Shown here: one piece after another, positions 22,970 through 31,176 of the stretch
Numbering within the stretch: position 1 is the stretch's first letter
Layout: each line of letters starts with the position of its first letter
Source of the DNA: an uncultured Faecalibacterium sp.
GTDB lineage: Bacteria > Bacillota > Clostridia > Oscillospirales > Ruminococcaceae
Length of the DNA: 47,344 nt
Direction of reading: 5' to 3'
NCBI GenBank assembly: GCA_934518555.1
Contig: CAKSXW010000011.1
Coordinates: 1-47,344, forward strand
Made by a program: the position numbers and the translations under genes
The notes under the pieces: model-generated
Database searches by the model: none
Seen by the model: only the letters and a program-made list of their open reading frames with translations
What the model was told of the DNA's origin: nothing

Positions 22970-24766
22970 TCAGGTCTCCGGGGCCTCGCTGGCCGGCAGC
23001 TGGTTCCACAGGCGGTAGTAGACCCCCTGCTTTGCCAGCAGCTGGGCGTGGGTGCCCTCCTCCTGGATGCCGTCCTCCCCCAGCACCAGGATCCGGTCGT
23101 AGTCCTTGATGGTGGTCAGCCGATGGGCAATGGTCAGGGTGGTGCGGCCGTGGGCCAACTGCTCCAGGCTGCGGCCCACCAGGATCTCGCTTTCGTTGTC
23201 CAGGGCACTGGTGGCCTCGTCCAGGATCAGAATGGGCGGATTTTTCAAAAACACCCGGGCAATGGCGATGCGCTGCTTCTGACCGCCGGAGAGCTTGACC
23301 CCTCGCTCGCCTACATAGGTGTCGTAGCCGTCCTTCAGGGCCCGGATAAAGCCGTCGGCCCCTGCCAGCCGGGCAGCCTCCTGGATCTCCTGCCGAGTGG
23401 CACCGGGCTTGCCGTAGGCGATGTTCTGGGCCACGGTGCCGCTGAACAGGTACACGTCCTGCTGCACGATGCCGATATCCTGCCGCAGGCTCTGGAGGGT
23501 CACCTGGCGGATATCCTGGCCGTCAATGAGGATGCGGCCGCTGGTGACCTCGTAGAACCGGGGGATCAGGTTGCACAGGGTGGTCTTGCCGCCGCCGGAA
23601 GCTCCCACCAGGGCCAGCCGCTCCCCGGCCCGGATATCCAGGCTCACGTTGTGCAGCACCTTGTTGTGGTCGTCGGGGTACTCAAAGTTCACGTTCTCGA
23701 ACCGGATGGCACCGGGGCCCGGCTGCAGGGGCACGGCATCCGGGGCATCCTGGATGGCCACCGGGGTGTCCATGATCTCCACGAACCGCTCAATGCCGGT
23801 CATGCCACGCTGGAACTGCTCTGCAAACTCCACGATGCGGCGGATGGTGGCAATGAGGGTGGTAACGTACAGCATATAGGCCACCAGGTCACCGGCGGTG
23901 ATCTTGCCGTACACCAGGGACAGGCCGCCGGCCAGGATCACCACCAGGTACATCAGGCCGTCAAAGAGCCGGGTAGAGGTGTTGAAGGCACCCATGGCGT
24001 AGTAGCCCAGGGTCTTGATGTGCTCAAAATCCCGGTTGCCCTTGGCAAACTTTTCCCGCTCCTGAGCCTCGGCGGCAAAGGCCTTGACCACTCCCTGGCC
24101 CAGCAGGCTGTCCTCGATGGTGGAGTTCAGCTCACCGATCTGGACCCGCTGCTGCCGGAACCGGGCCCGCAGACGGCCGTTGAGGTACACCGACACCACC
24201 CCCATCAGGGGCACACAGGCAAACACGGCCAGGGTCAGGGGCACGCTGGCCCGGCACAGGATCACAAAGGAGGCCAGGATCTTGATGCCGGCAATAAAAA
24301 ACTCCTCCGGGCAGTGGTGGGCAAACTCGGTCACATCAAACAGGTCGTTGGTGATGCGGCCCATGATGGTGCCCACCTTGGTGTTGTTGTAGTAGGTGTG
24401 GTCCAGCCGCAGCAGGTGGTCAAAGGCGTCCCGGCGCATATCCGTCTCAATGTGCACGCCCATGATGTGGCCGATGCTGGCCATATAGTAGCTGGCTGCG
24501 CCGTCAATGATCCGCAGCACAAAATACAGTGCCGCCAGCCGCAGCACCACCCCAGCCGTCAGGGTGATGCCCACCCCCATGGCAGAGTTGGTAATGGTGC
24601 CCATAATCTTGGGCAGCACGATATCGCACAGGGTGGTAAGGCCTGCACAGAACAGGTCCAGACACAGGGTCTTTTTGTATTTGCCCATGTAAGGCATGAA
24701 CCGCCGCAGCAGCTGACGGCTGCTGGTGTGGTGCGCTCCAGGGTCCTTCATCTTATTTTTTGCCAT
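22970..24766 (-). CDS. ABC exporter half-transporter (permease-ATPase fusion)
   Basis: A 598-residue MsbA/MdlB-type protein: six membrane segments (about 30-300), then an ATPase with Walker A GASGGGKTT, Q-loop QQDVYLFSG, signature LSGGQKQR and Walker B ILILDEATSALD with an H-loop His in IAHRL. There is no N-terminal C39 peptidase domain, so it is not a peptide-processing exporter of the bacteriocin type. Start ATG follows GGAGG. Last gene of a four-gene minus-strand operon; substrate unknown (lipid, drug or peptide). It should work as a homodimer. Confidence 0.93.
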   Translation of the reverse strand: MAKNKMKDPGAHHTSSRQLLRRFMPYMGKYKKTLCLDLFCAGLTTLCDIVLPKIMGTITNSAMGVGITLTAGVVLRLAALYFVLRIIDGAASYYMASIGHIMGVHIETDMRRDAFDHLLRLDHTYYNNTKVGTIMGRITNDLFDVTEFAHHCPEEFFIAGIKILASFVILCRASVPLTLAVFACVPLMGVVSVYLNGRLRARFRQQRVQIGELNSTIEDSLLGQGVVKAFAAEAQEREKFAKGNRDFEHIKTLGYYAMGAFNTSTRLFDGLMYLVVILAGGLSLVYGKITAGDLVAYMLYVTTLIATIRRIVEFAEQFQRGMTGIERFVEIMDTPVAIQDAPDAVPLQPGPGAIRFENVNFEYPDDHNKVLHNVSLDIRAGERLALVGASGGGKTTLCNLIPRFYEVTSGRILIDGQDIRQVTLQSLRQDIGIVQQDVYLFSGTVAQNIAYGKPGATRQEIQEAARLAGADGFIRALKDGYDTYVGERGVKLSGGQKQRIAIARVFLKNPPILILDEATSALDNESEILVGRSLEQLAHGRTTLTIAHRLTTIKDYDRILVLGEDGIQEEGTHAQLLAKQGVYYRLWNQLPASEAPET

Positions 24767-24796
24767 GGTTCCTCCGTTTTTATCTCCACATTTTTC

Positions 24797-25516
24797 TCAT
24801 TTTTTGCTGTAGTCCCGTTCGCCGTAGATGGCGGTGCCGATGCGGACCAGAGTGGCTCCCTCCCGGATGGCGTTTTCAAAATCGCCGCTCATGCCCATGG
24901 AAAGGGTCTCCATCTTCACATTGCGGTAGCCCTGCTCCCCGGCCTTCACAAACAGCTGGTACACCTGGGCCAGGTAACGGCGGTTCTGGGCGTCATCGTC
25001 GTTCACGGGAGGAATGGCCATCAGGCCCTTTACCCGGAGATGCTCCTGGGCGGCGGCGGTGTCCAGCAGAGGCCACAGGGCCTCCGGGGCCACGCCGGTC
25101 TTGCTCAGTTCGCCGCCGATGTTCACCTCCAGCAGGATATCCTGGACCACCCCGGCCTTGGCGGCCTCCTTTTCAATGGCCAGCAGCAGATGCTCGCTGT
25201 CCACGCTCTGGATCAGGCTGGCCCGGCCCAGCACCTTTTTGATCTTGTTGGTCTGCAAATGACCGATAAAATGGCTGGGCTTGCCGCAGTAGGCCCCGGC
25301 GTCGTAGTTGGCGCACAGCTCCTGCACATGGTTCTCGCCGAACACGTCAATGGGCAAAGCTGCACTGGCTGCCACGGTCTGGGCGGTACGGGTCTTGCAG
25401 GCGGCGCACAGCTGCACCTGGGCCGGGTCCCGTCCGGCCTCCCGGGCGGCGGCAGCCATCTTTTCCCGGATCTCTGCCACAGCCTCCTGCATTTGTTCTA
25501 AGGTCTTTTCTGCCAT
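24797..25516 (-). CDS. YggS-type PLP-binding homeostasis protein (PLPBP)
   Basis: A 239-residue alanine-racemase-fold protein that binds pyridoxal phosphate and helps keep vitamin B6 and amino-acid pools in balance; it has no known enzyme activity. Lys41 in ACKT is the PLP-binding residue, and SMGMSGDFENAIREGATLVRIGTAIYG is the family signature for the phosphate site. Start ATG 25516 follows AGGAGG. It begins four bases after the UPF0340 stop and 30 bases before the ABC exporter start, so all are one operon. Unlike many Firmicutes, it is not next to sepF or ylmG. Confidence 0.94.
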   Translation of the reverse strand: MAEKTLEQMQEAVAEIREKMAAAAREAGRDPAQVQLCAACKTRTAQTVAASAALPIDVFGENHVQELCANYDAGAYCGKPSHFIGHLQTNKIKKVLGRASLIQSVDSEHLLLAIEKEAAKAGVVQDILLEVNIGGELSKTGVAPEALWPLLDTAAAQEHLRVKGLMAIPPVNDDDAQNRRYLAQVYQLFVKAGEQGYRNVKMETLSMGMSGDFENAIREGATLVRIGTAIYGERDYSKK

Positions 25517-25520
25517 AGGC

Positions 25521-26081
25521 TCAATCCTCCTCGGTATACTTGGCCCGCTCGCCGCCAATGAGCTTGGGACGGGTACGGGCACACAGGATGTTGGCATCCC
25601 CGATCCGGCTCAGACTCAGCCGCACCGGCACTGCCACCCGTTTCAGGTGCATCCCGATGAGGGTGCCGCCGATGTCCAGCCCGGCGTGGGCACGGATCTC
25701 CTCCACGGCCACCGGGTGCTGGAAGTTCTTCCAGCAGGTAGTGGCCCAACTGCCGCCGGCATGGGGCCGGGGCACCACCAGCACCTCCTCCCAGCCATAC
25801 TGCCGGGCGGCCTCCTGCTCCAGAATAATAGCCCGGTTCAGGTGCTCGCAGCACTGGGCTGCCAGCCAGATGCCATGCTTTGCCAGCACCGGGGCCAGGC
25901 CTGCATACACGGCCCGGGCAGCCTCCAGGCTGGAATCCTTGCCGATGCGGCCCCCTACGATCTCACTGGAGGAGCAGCCCACCACCAGCACCTGGCCGGG
26001 CTGCAGCTGGGCCTGGTCCAGCAGCTCCACGGCGGCCTGCCGGGCCTGGGCCTCTACCTGTTCATAAAATGCTTCGGTCAT
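25521..26081 (-). CDS. UPF0340 (YwlG/TIGR01440) family protein
   Basis: A 186-residue soluble protein of unknown function. Family motifs include VVGCSSSEIVGGRIGKDSS, AAQCCEHLNRA, VVPRPHAGGSWAT and DIGGTLIGMHLKRVAVPVR. The Cys-Cys-Glu-His cluster may bind a metal or nucleotide, which is inference. Start ATG 26081 follows GCGAGGTG. Lies 15 bases after the propeller gene and 4 before the PLPBP gene. Confidence 0.9.
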   Translation of the reverse strand: MTEAFYEQVEAQARQAAVELLDQAQLQPGQVLVVGCSSSEIVGGRIGKDSSLEAARAVYAGLAPVLAKHGIWLAAQCCEHLNRAIILEQEAARQYGWEEVLVVPRPHAGGSWATTCWKNFQHPVAVEEIRAHAGLDIGGTLIGMHLKRVAVPVRLSLSRIGDANILCARTRPKLIGGERAKYTEED

Positions 26082-26096
26082 CCAAAAACACCTCGC

Positions 26097-27410
26097 TTAT
26101 CGGTTTGCGGCCAGCAGGCTCCCGGAGCCTGCTGTGCCGAAATATACTTTGCTGTCCACCGGGCACACCCCGGCGCAGCTGCCCTGGGAAAGGCCTGTAA
26201 AGGTCTGCTGCCAGCTGCCGGTGGCACTGTCCACCGCCTCGGCGCAGGGGGCCTCTGCTGCCAGCCGGAACAGCTTTTCCTGCAGGTTTTGGCCGGCACG
26301 CAGGGCAATGCCTCGCAGCAGGGTGCTCTGGGCCTGCTTTTCCAGCCAGCTGCTGCGGCCCCAGCGGTAGCTGACATACAGGGTGCCGTCAGAGTCCATG
26401 GCCAGGGCCCCGGGGTACCCCGGCAGCCCGGCCAAAAAAGCGGTGCAGTTCCGGCCTCCGGCCGTCAGCTCCCGGCCATCGGCCTCCACCTGCCAGACGC
26501 AGCGGCTGCCCAGGTCCGACACATACAGGGTGCTGCCATCGGGGCTCAAGGCCAGACCCGAGGCCCCGGCCAGGCCCCCCAGCACCGTTTCCACCCTGCG
26601 GGTGGCCGGGTCGTAGACATAGACACAGCCGGTGGCAGTGTGGGCCAGCAGCTCCGTACGCAGGGCCGCTTCCAGGCCCTTGTCTGCCTCTTTGGCTGCT
26701 GCCACCGCAAAATACACCTTGCCGTCCGGGGCCACCTGGACCCCGGATACTGCCCCCAGAGGGGCACCGTCCAGCTGGGTGACCACCTGTTCCACCGCTG
26801 CCCCCCAGCTGTCCCGGCGAGCCCGGCACAGGGTGCCTCCGGCAGGGGTCAGCACCGTCATCCACACATCCCCAGCCTCATCAAAGGCAAAGCCCGTAAG
26901 CTCCCCTTCCACTGTCAGGATGGCGGCAGTGTGGCCGCCGTCGGTGCGGACCAGGTCACTCTTCCGCTTTTTCAGGGTGGCACCCTGCCAGGCAGCGGCA
27001 TACACAAAGCCCTCCCGGCTGCGGATGCAGTCCACGCCCTGGTACTCTCCCAGGTCCATCCGGTCCTTGCTGTCGGTGGACACCGCCGTGGCCACGGCTC
27101 CGGTATCCTGCCGCAGGTCCGGTGCTTTGTAGGGCTGGGGCGGCGTGTCGATGGGCCGGAACACCAAAGCATACACCAGGGCCAGCAGGATGCAGACCCC
27201 AAACACGGTGCTGGCCGTGCGGAACCGCTTCAGCAAGGCGTCCCGTTCCGCCGCCATCTGGGCCGCATACTCTGCCCGGCGCCGGGCCGCCAGAGCGTTG
27301 GCCCGGTTGGCCCGGCGGACCCATCGGTCCACGAACAAAGCCACCTGGGGCCCCACCGTCAGGGAGGCGATGGCCAGGATCAATAAAAATTCAACCAGTC
27401 CGATTCGCAT
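26097..27410 (-). CDS. Membrane protein with extracellular beta-propeller (NHL/YVTN-like)
   Basis: A 437-residue protein. Two membrane segments (about 5-25 and 70-92) flank a basic Arg/Ala-rich cytoplasmic helix (31-65), so the C-terminal 340 residues are outside. That part holds repeated blade-like strands such as GLALSPDGSTLYVSDLGSRCVWQV, GALAMDSDGTLYVSYRW and VQVAPDGKVYFAV, typical of six-bladed propellers. No catalytic residues recognised. First gene of the operon with UPF0340, PLPBP and the ABC exporter. Start ATG 27410 follows AAGGAA. Role unknown. Confidence 0.75.
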   Translation of the reverse strand: MRIGLVEFLLILAIASLTVGPQVALFVDRWVRRANRANALAARRRAEYAAQMAAERDALLKRFRTASTVFGVCILLALVYALVFRPIDTPPQPYKAPDLRQDTGAVATAVSTDSKDRMDLGEYQGVDCIRSREGFVYAAAWQGATLKKRKSDLVRTDGGHTAAILTVEGELTGFAFDEAGDVWMTVLTPAGGTLCRARRDSWGAAVEQVVTQLDGAPLGAVSGVQVAPDGKVYFAVAAAKEADKGLEAALRTELLAHTATGCVYVYDPATRRVETVLGGLAGASGLALSPDGSTLYVSDLGSRCVWQVEADGRELTAGGRNCTAFLAGLPGYPGALAMDSDGTLYVSYRWGRSSWLEKQAQSTLLRGIALRAGQNLQEKLFRLAAEAPCAEAVDSATGSWQQTFTGLSQGSCAGVCPVDSKVYFGTAGSGSLLAANR

Positions 27411-27470
27411 ACAAACCAATTCCTTTTTTCGTGAAAGCTCCGGCAGGCCCGGAGCCCACCTTATCGTTTC

Positions 27471-27499
27471 AGTATAACATTCCCCGGCCCAAAGGGCAA
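27471..27499 (-). promoter_or_regulatory. Promoter of the propeller-to-ABC operon
   Basis: Minus-strand TTGCCC (27499-27494), 17 bases and TATACT (27476-27471). Confidence 0.65.
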
Positions 27500-27552
27500 G
27501 CGCACCGGGGGCCGGGGCGCAAAATCCCCTGGGCAGCCCGGCGGTTCTGTGC

Positions 27553-27558
27553 TATACT
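27553..27558 (+). promoter_or_regulatory. Extended -10 upstream of the two-component operon
   Basis: TGCTATACT (27550-27558) is a TGn-extended -10 facing the response regulator gene. The -35 is weak. Confidence 0.45.
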
Positions 27559-27587
27559 GGAGCTGTGAGCCGGGCTTTTCCAAATGG

Positions 27588-27630
27588 TTCACGCAAACTT
27601 CACAGGATTTTCCAATTCTTTGGTTAAGAT
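27588..27630 (+). promoter_or_regulatory. PhoB/PhoP-like direct repeat with downstream -10
   Basis: TTCACG (27588-27593), five bases and TTCACA (27599-27604), an 11-base period direct repeat of the kind bound by OmpR/PhoB-family dimers, then TAAGAT (27625-27630) at the distance expected for an activated promoter. It lies 64 bases before the response regulator start. Confidence 0.5.
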
Positions 27631-27667
27631 AAACTGGATGACTATCGTGTTAGGAGGGACCTGTTTT

Positions 27668-28354
27668 ATGGCAAAGATCCTCATTGTTGACGATGAGCCC
27701 CGGATCCGGGAACTGATCCGGGAAAATTTACAATATGCAGGCTATGCCTGTGAGGAAGCCGGGGACGGCTCTGCCGCCCTGTCGCTGCTGTCCGGCGGCG
27801 GCTTCGACCTGGTGATCCTGGACCTGATGATGCCCTTTATGGACGGCATGACCTGCCTGCGTGAGATGCGGGGCCGCCACATCAACACCCCGGTGATCAT
27901 CCTCACCGCCCGGGGTGAAGAATACGATAAGCTGGCAGGCCTGGAGGGGGGCGCCGACGACTATGTGGTAAAGCCCTTCTCCCCCCGGGAGCTGGTGGCC
28001 CGGGTCCGGGCGGTGCTGAACCGCACCATGCCCCGGGCAGAATCTGCCTCCGGCACCATGACCTTTGGGGAGCTGACCATCGACACCGCCAGCCACACCG
28101 TCCGGGTGTCCGGGGAGGAGGTGGCCCTGACCCCCAAGGAGTTTGATCTGCTGGTATTTCTGGCCTCCAATAAGGGCATTGCCCTGAGCCGGGAAAAGAT
28201 CTTGCAAAAGGTGTGGAACTACGATTATTTTGGCGAGGACCGCACCGTGGATACCCATGTAAAGATGTTGCGTGGACACCTGGGCAAATGCCGCAGCTAC
28301 ATTGCCACCGTGTGGGGCATCGGCTATAAGTTCGACCCCGATGCTGCCCGTTGA
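27668..28354 (+). CDS. OmpR/PhoB-family response regulator
   Basis: A 228-residue DNA-binding regulator. The receiver domain (1-115) has the acidic pair DDE (8-10), the phosphorylated Asp52 in LDLMMP, the Thr in LTARGEE and Lys in VVKPFSPRE. A winged helix (about 130-225) has LTPKEFDLLVFLA and RTVDTHVKMLRGHLG. Start ATG 27668 follows TAGGAGGG. The histidine kinase follows 29 bases on and is its partner. Probably autoregulated through the direct repeat upstream. Target genes unknown. Confidence 0.95.
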   Translation: MAKILIVDDEPRIRELIRENLQYAGYACEEAGDGSAALSLLSGGGFDLVILDLMMPFMDGMTCLREMRGRHINTPVIILTARGEEYDKLAGLEGGADDYVVKPFSPRELVARVRAVLNRTMPRAESASGTMTFGELTIDTASHTVRVSGEEVALTPKEFDLLVFLASNKGIALSREKILQKVWNYDYFGEDRTVDTHVKMLRGHLGKCRSYIATVWGIGYKFDPDAAR

Positions 28355-28383
28355 CCACCCTGGACCAAAGGAGCGTATGATCC

Positions 28384-29916
28384 ATGCGGCAAACCCAAAC
28401 GGCACGGCGTGGCCTCGGCATCCGGGGGCAGCTGATGTTCTTTTTGTGCTTCATCTGCCTGTTTCTGCTGGGACTGTTCTGGTTTTTGTCCACCCAGCTG
28501 CTGGAGCCTTTGTACACCAAACACATTGAAAAGCAGCTGACCACCCAGGCCGAAAGCGTGGTGGCCCGGCTGGACAAGGCCCTGGAGGGGGGCACCCAGC
28601 TTTCCTCCTGGTCTTTTGGGCGTCTCTACGTCAATACCGGGTTCTTTGACCAGCTGGCGGTGGACCTGTATGCCAGCGGTGCCCTCAGCAGCTTTTGCGT
28701 GGACATCTCTGACTCCACCCTGCGGCAGATCTACAAGATCGAGAACCAATCCTACTGCAACCTCCACGAGACCTACCTTTCCGACGCTGCCAACAACCAG
28801 GTGGTGAACACCGCCATTGCCATGCGTAAAAAGTGCCGCAACACCCCCGGTGGCTTCAAGCAGACCTTGAACCCACCCCGGCTCTCCGGCTCTGCCCAGC
28901 TGCTGGTGGGCCGCACCACCGCCGACGGGGCCTATACGGTGCTGGTGACCACCAGCCTGGTCCATGTGGCAGAGGCCAGCAAGGTCCTCAGCACCCTGCT
29001 GCCCCTGGCGGCCGCCTTGATCTTTGTCTTTGCCATGTCGGCAGCCTGGCTGTTCAGCGAGTGGTTCACCAAGCCCCTGCGGCAGCTTTCCCGGGCAGCC
29101 CGGCAGATGGCCGAGGGCAACTATGCCGTTCAGGTGGAGAGCCGCCGCAGCGACGAGCTGGGTGACCTGGCTCAGGACTTCAACCACATGGCCGAGGAGG
29201 TCCAGCGAGCTGCCCAGATGCAGCGGGACCTGCTGGCCAATGTTTCCCACGACCTCCGCACCCCCCTTACCCTTATCAAGGGCTACGCCGAGACGGTCCG
29301 GGACCTGACCGGAGACGACAAGGCCCACCGGGACGAGCAGATGAACATCATCGTGGACGAGACCGACCGGCTGACAGCCCTGGTGTCCAGCGTCATGGAG
29401 CTCAGCAAGGTGACCAGCGGTGCGGACCGCTGCCAGCGTGTGAACTTTGACATGGGCCAGCTCTGCGACGAGGTCAGCGAGCGGTACGAGGCCCTCTGCG
29501 CCCAGAACGGCTGGCATCTCCAGCTGGAGCTGCCGGAGGAGGAGCTGCCGGTATACGCCGACCCGGACATGATGCAGCGAGCCCTGCACAACCTGCTGGG
29601 CAACGCCATGCACCACATTGGGGCCGACGGCATCTTTATCCTGCGGGCAGCCCGGTGCACCGAGGGGGTCCGGGTGGAGGTGGAGGACCACGGCCCCGGC
29701 ATCCCCCCTGCCGACCTGCCTTATATCTTTGACCGCTACTACCGGGCCCGGTCCGACGCCGGCAAACAGGGCACGGGCCTGGGGCTGTCCATTACTAAGG
29801 CCATCTTCCAGCAGCACGGCTTCCGCTTTGGGGTCCAGAGCACCCTGGGCAAGGGCACCGTTTTCTGGTTCATCATGAACGACCTGCCTGCCAGCGGCAA
29901 GCTGCCGCCCCTGTAA
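28384..29916 (+). CDS. Sensor histidine kinase
   Basis: A 510-residue membrane kinase. Two membrane segments (about 17-38 and 203-226) enclose a roughly 165-residue extracellular sensor with several Cys (105, 125, 151). A HAMP linker (228-280) is followed by the dimerisation box NVSHDLRTPL with phospho-acceptor His289 and an ATPase domain with N-box HNLLGNAMHH, G1 DHGPGIP and G2 GTGLGLS. AAGGAG precedes the ATG. Partner of the upstream regulator; the signal is unknown. Confidence 0.95.
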   Translation: MRQTQTARRGLGIRGQLMFFLCFICLFLLGLFWFLSTQLLEPLYTKHIEKQLTTQAESVVARLDKALEGGTQLSSWSFGRLYVNTGFFDQLAVDLYASGALSSFCVDISDSTLRQIYKIENQSYCNLHETYLSDAANNQVVNTAIAMRKKCRNTPGGFKQTLNPPRLSGSAQLLVGRTTADGAYTVLVTTSLVHVAEASKVLSTLLPLAAALIFVFAMSAAWLFSEWFTKPLRQLSRAARQMAEGNYAVQVESRRSDELGDLAQDFNHMAEEVQRAAQMQRDLLANVSHDLRTPLTLIKGYAETVRDLTGDDKAHRDEQMNIIVDETDRLTALVSSVMELSKVTSGADRCQRVNFDMGQLCDEVSERYEALCAQNGWHLQLELPEEELPVYADPDMMQRALHNLLGNAMHHIGADGIFILRAARCTEGVRVEVEDHGPGIPPADLPYIFDRYYRARSDAGKQGTGLGLSITKAIFQQHGFRFGVQSTLGKGTVFWFIMNDLPASGKLPPL

Positions 29917-29931
29917 CCCCCCAAACAGCAC

Positions 29932-29970
29932 AAAAGCGGCCTGCCCTTTTGCAAGGGCAGGCCGCTTTTT
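29932..29970. terminator. Bidirectional terminator between kinase and small-protein gene
   Basis: A perfect 17-bp stem (29932-29948 with 29953-29969) with TTTTTT on the plus strand and GCTTTTGTG on the minus strand, so it can end both convergent units. Confidence 0.88.
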
Positions 29971-30138
29971 TCAGGCTCTGCTGCCAGAGTCTGCGCTGTG
30001 ATAGATGCCAAAGGTATTATCCGGGGCCGGCATCTCCACCCGGGAGGCCCGGTCGTTCACCGCCCACATCATGACCCCCATGGCCCCCAGGGCTGCCAGC
30101 ACGATGAGCCATTTGACAAAATTCGGTAAGTTCTTCAT
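29971..30138 (-). CDS. Small single-pass membrane protein coupled to the pectinesterase-like gene
   Basis: A 55-residue protein with one membrane segment (about 8-27) and a polar C-terminal tail with VEMPAPDNTFGIYHSADSG. Its ATG at 30138 overlaps the stop of the preceding gene by four bases (ATGA), with AAAGGACG upstream, a strong sign that the two are translated together. No family recognised. Confidence 0.65.
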   Translation of the reverse strand: MKNLPNFVKWLIVLAALGAMGVMMWAVNDRASRVEMPAPDNTFGIYHSADSGSRA

Positions 30139-31109
30139 ACAACGTCCTTTTTTGTGGTTTTTTCTTCTTCCGGTCTGCAAAGCTGCCGGGCCCGGGCCAG
30201 CAGCTCTGCGGCCTGGTCAGGGCCCAGGGCCAGCACCCCGGGGCCCCGGTCTCCGGCCCCCGGTCCGACGTTGCCGGCCTCTGCAAAACAGGCCAAATCT
30301 CTGTCGGTGCGGTCGTTCCAGGCGGCAAAGCCCTCCGGAGCAATGTGAGCCCCCAGGCGGCAGTCCAGCACTGCCGTTTTGCCGGTAGGCCGCCAGGGTC
30401 TGCCCAGGTACACAGTGCCTGCCGGGCAGTCCGACACAAAGTCACAATCCCAGAACACAAAGCCCAGGCCCTGGGCTCCGCCGGAGGGGGCCGTGACCCA
30501 GCTGTGGGCCAGGCCGTTGTTCACGGTGCAGAGGGTGCACTGCTCAAACAGGGCGTCGGCACCCCCAAAGATAAAGTCGATGTCCCCGGCAATAAAGCAG
30601 TTCTGGTAATACTGAGCACTGGCCCGACGGGGTGCCAGGCCTCTGGGGCCCAAAAAGCCGTCCTTTTCCCGCTCTTTCTCCGGCAGAGGGGCGCAGAACA
30701 GGGTATCCTGGTTCCCCAGCAATCTCACGTTCCGGAACACCGCCCGGGCGCTGTCCACATAGGCCGCCACCGCCTGCCCCACCCGGGCACCGGGGCCTGC
30801 ATCGTTTTCCAGGGTCAGATCCTCCACCTGCAGCCGCTCACCGCTGAAAAAGGCGGTGTAGCTGCGGAAGGTGTGGGTGGGCCGCCCGTCCGGGTGGGGC
30901 AGCTTGCCGCCGTCCCCCCACACCAGCCGGGTGCGGTCCGGCCCGGCACCCCGAAGGGTGATATCCCGTTTTTCACACACCAGCTTTTCCCGGTAAATAC
31001 CGGGGCCGATGCAGATCTGCGCCGGGCAGTCGTAAGGCACCGCCAGCACCGCCTCGGTAATGGATGCAAACTGGCCGCTGCCGTCCTGGGCCACTGTGAT
31101 GGTAAGCAT
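30135..31109 (-). CDS. Pectinesterase-family (CE8) beta-helix protein, no signal peptide
   Basis: A 324-residue right-handed beta-helix protein. CE8 active-site blocks are present: QAVAAYVDSARAVFRNVRLLGNQDTLF (Gln and first Asp), GDIDFIFGGADALFE (second Asp) and YLGRPWRP (Arg). The family removes methyl groups from pectin. It begins MLTITVAQDGSGQFASITEA with no signal peptide, so it should act in the cytoplasm, on imported pectin oligomers. Start ATG 31109 follows GAGAGGG. Promoter at 31144-31172. Confidence 0.9.
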   Translation of the reverse strand: MLTITVAQDGSGQFASITEAVLAVPYDCPAQICIGPGIYREKLVCEKRDITLRGAGPDRTRLVWGDGGKLPHPDGRPTHTFRSYTAFFSGERLQVEDLTLENDAGPGARVGQAVAAYVDSARAVFRNVRLLGNQDTLFCAPLPEKEREKDGFLGPRGLAPRRASAQYYQNCFIAGDIDFIFGGADALFEQCTLCTVNNGLAHSWVTAPSGGAQGLGFVFWDCDFVSDCPAGTVYLGRPWRPTGKTAVLDCRLGAHIAPEGFAAWNDRTDRDLACFAEAGNVGPGAGDRGPGVLALGPDQAAELLARARQLCRPEEEKTTKKDVV

Positions 31110-31143
31110 GGTGCTGCCCTCTCTTTCTGGTTTATAGCTCTAT

Positions 31144-31172
31144 AGTATACGCCTCCCTTGTAGAAAAAGCAA
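31144..31172 (-). promoter_or_regulatory. Promoter of the pectinesterase-like operon
   Basis: Minus-strand TTGCTT (31172-31167), 17 bases and TATACT (31149-31144), directly downstream of the spoIIE stop at 31177. Confidence 0.7.
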
Positions 31173-31176
31173 CGGT

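Noticed and set aside
22970..24766. ABC exporter as the processing exporter of the double-glycine peptides
   Set aside because: It lacks a C39 peptidase domain, is transcribed convergently, and belongs to another operon. An indirect role is not excluded.
22952..25501. 849-codon plus-strand open frame
   Set aside because: Antisense to the ABC exporter and PLPBP genes.
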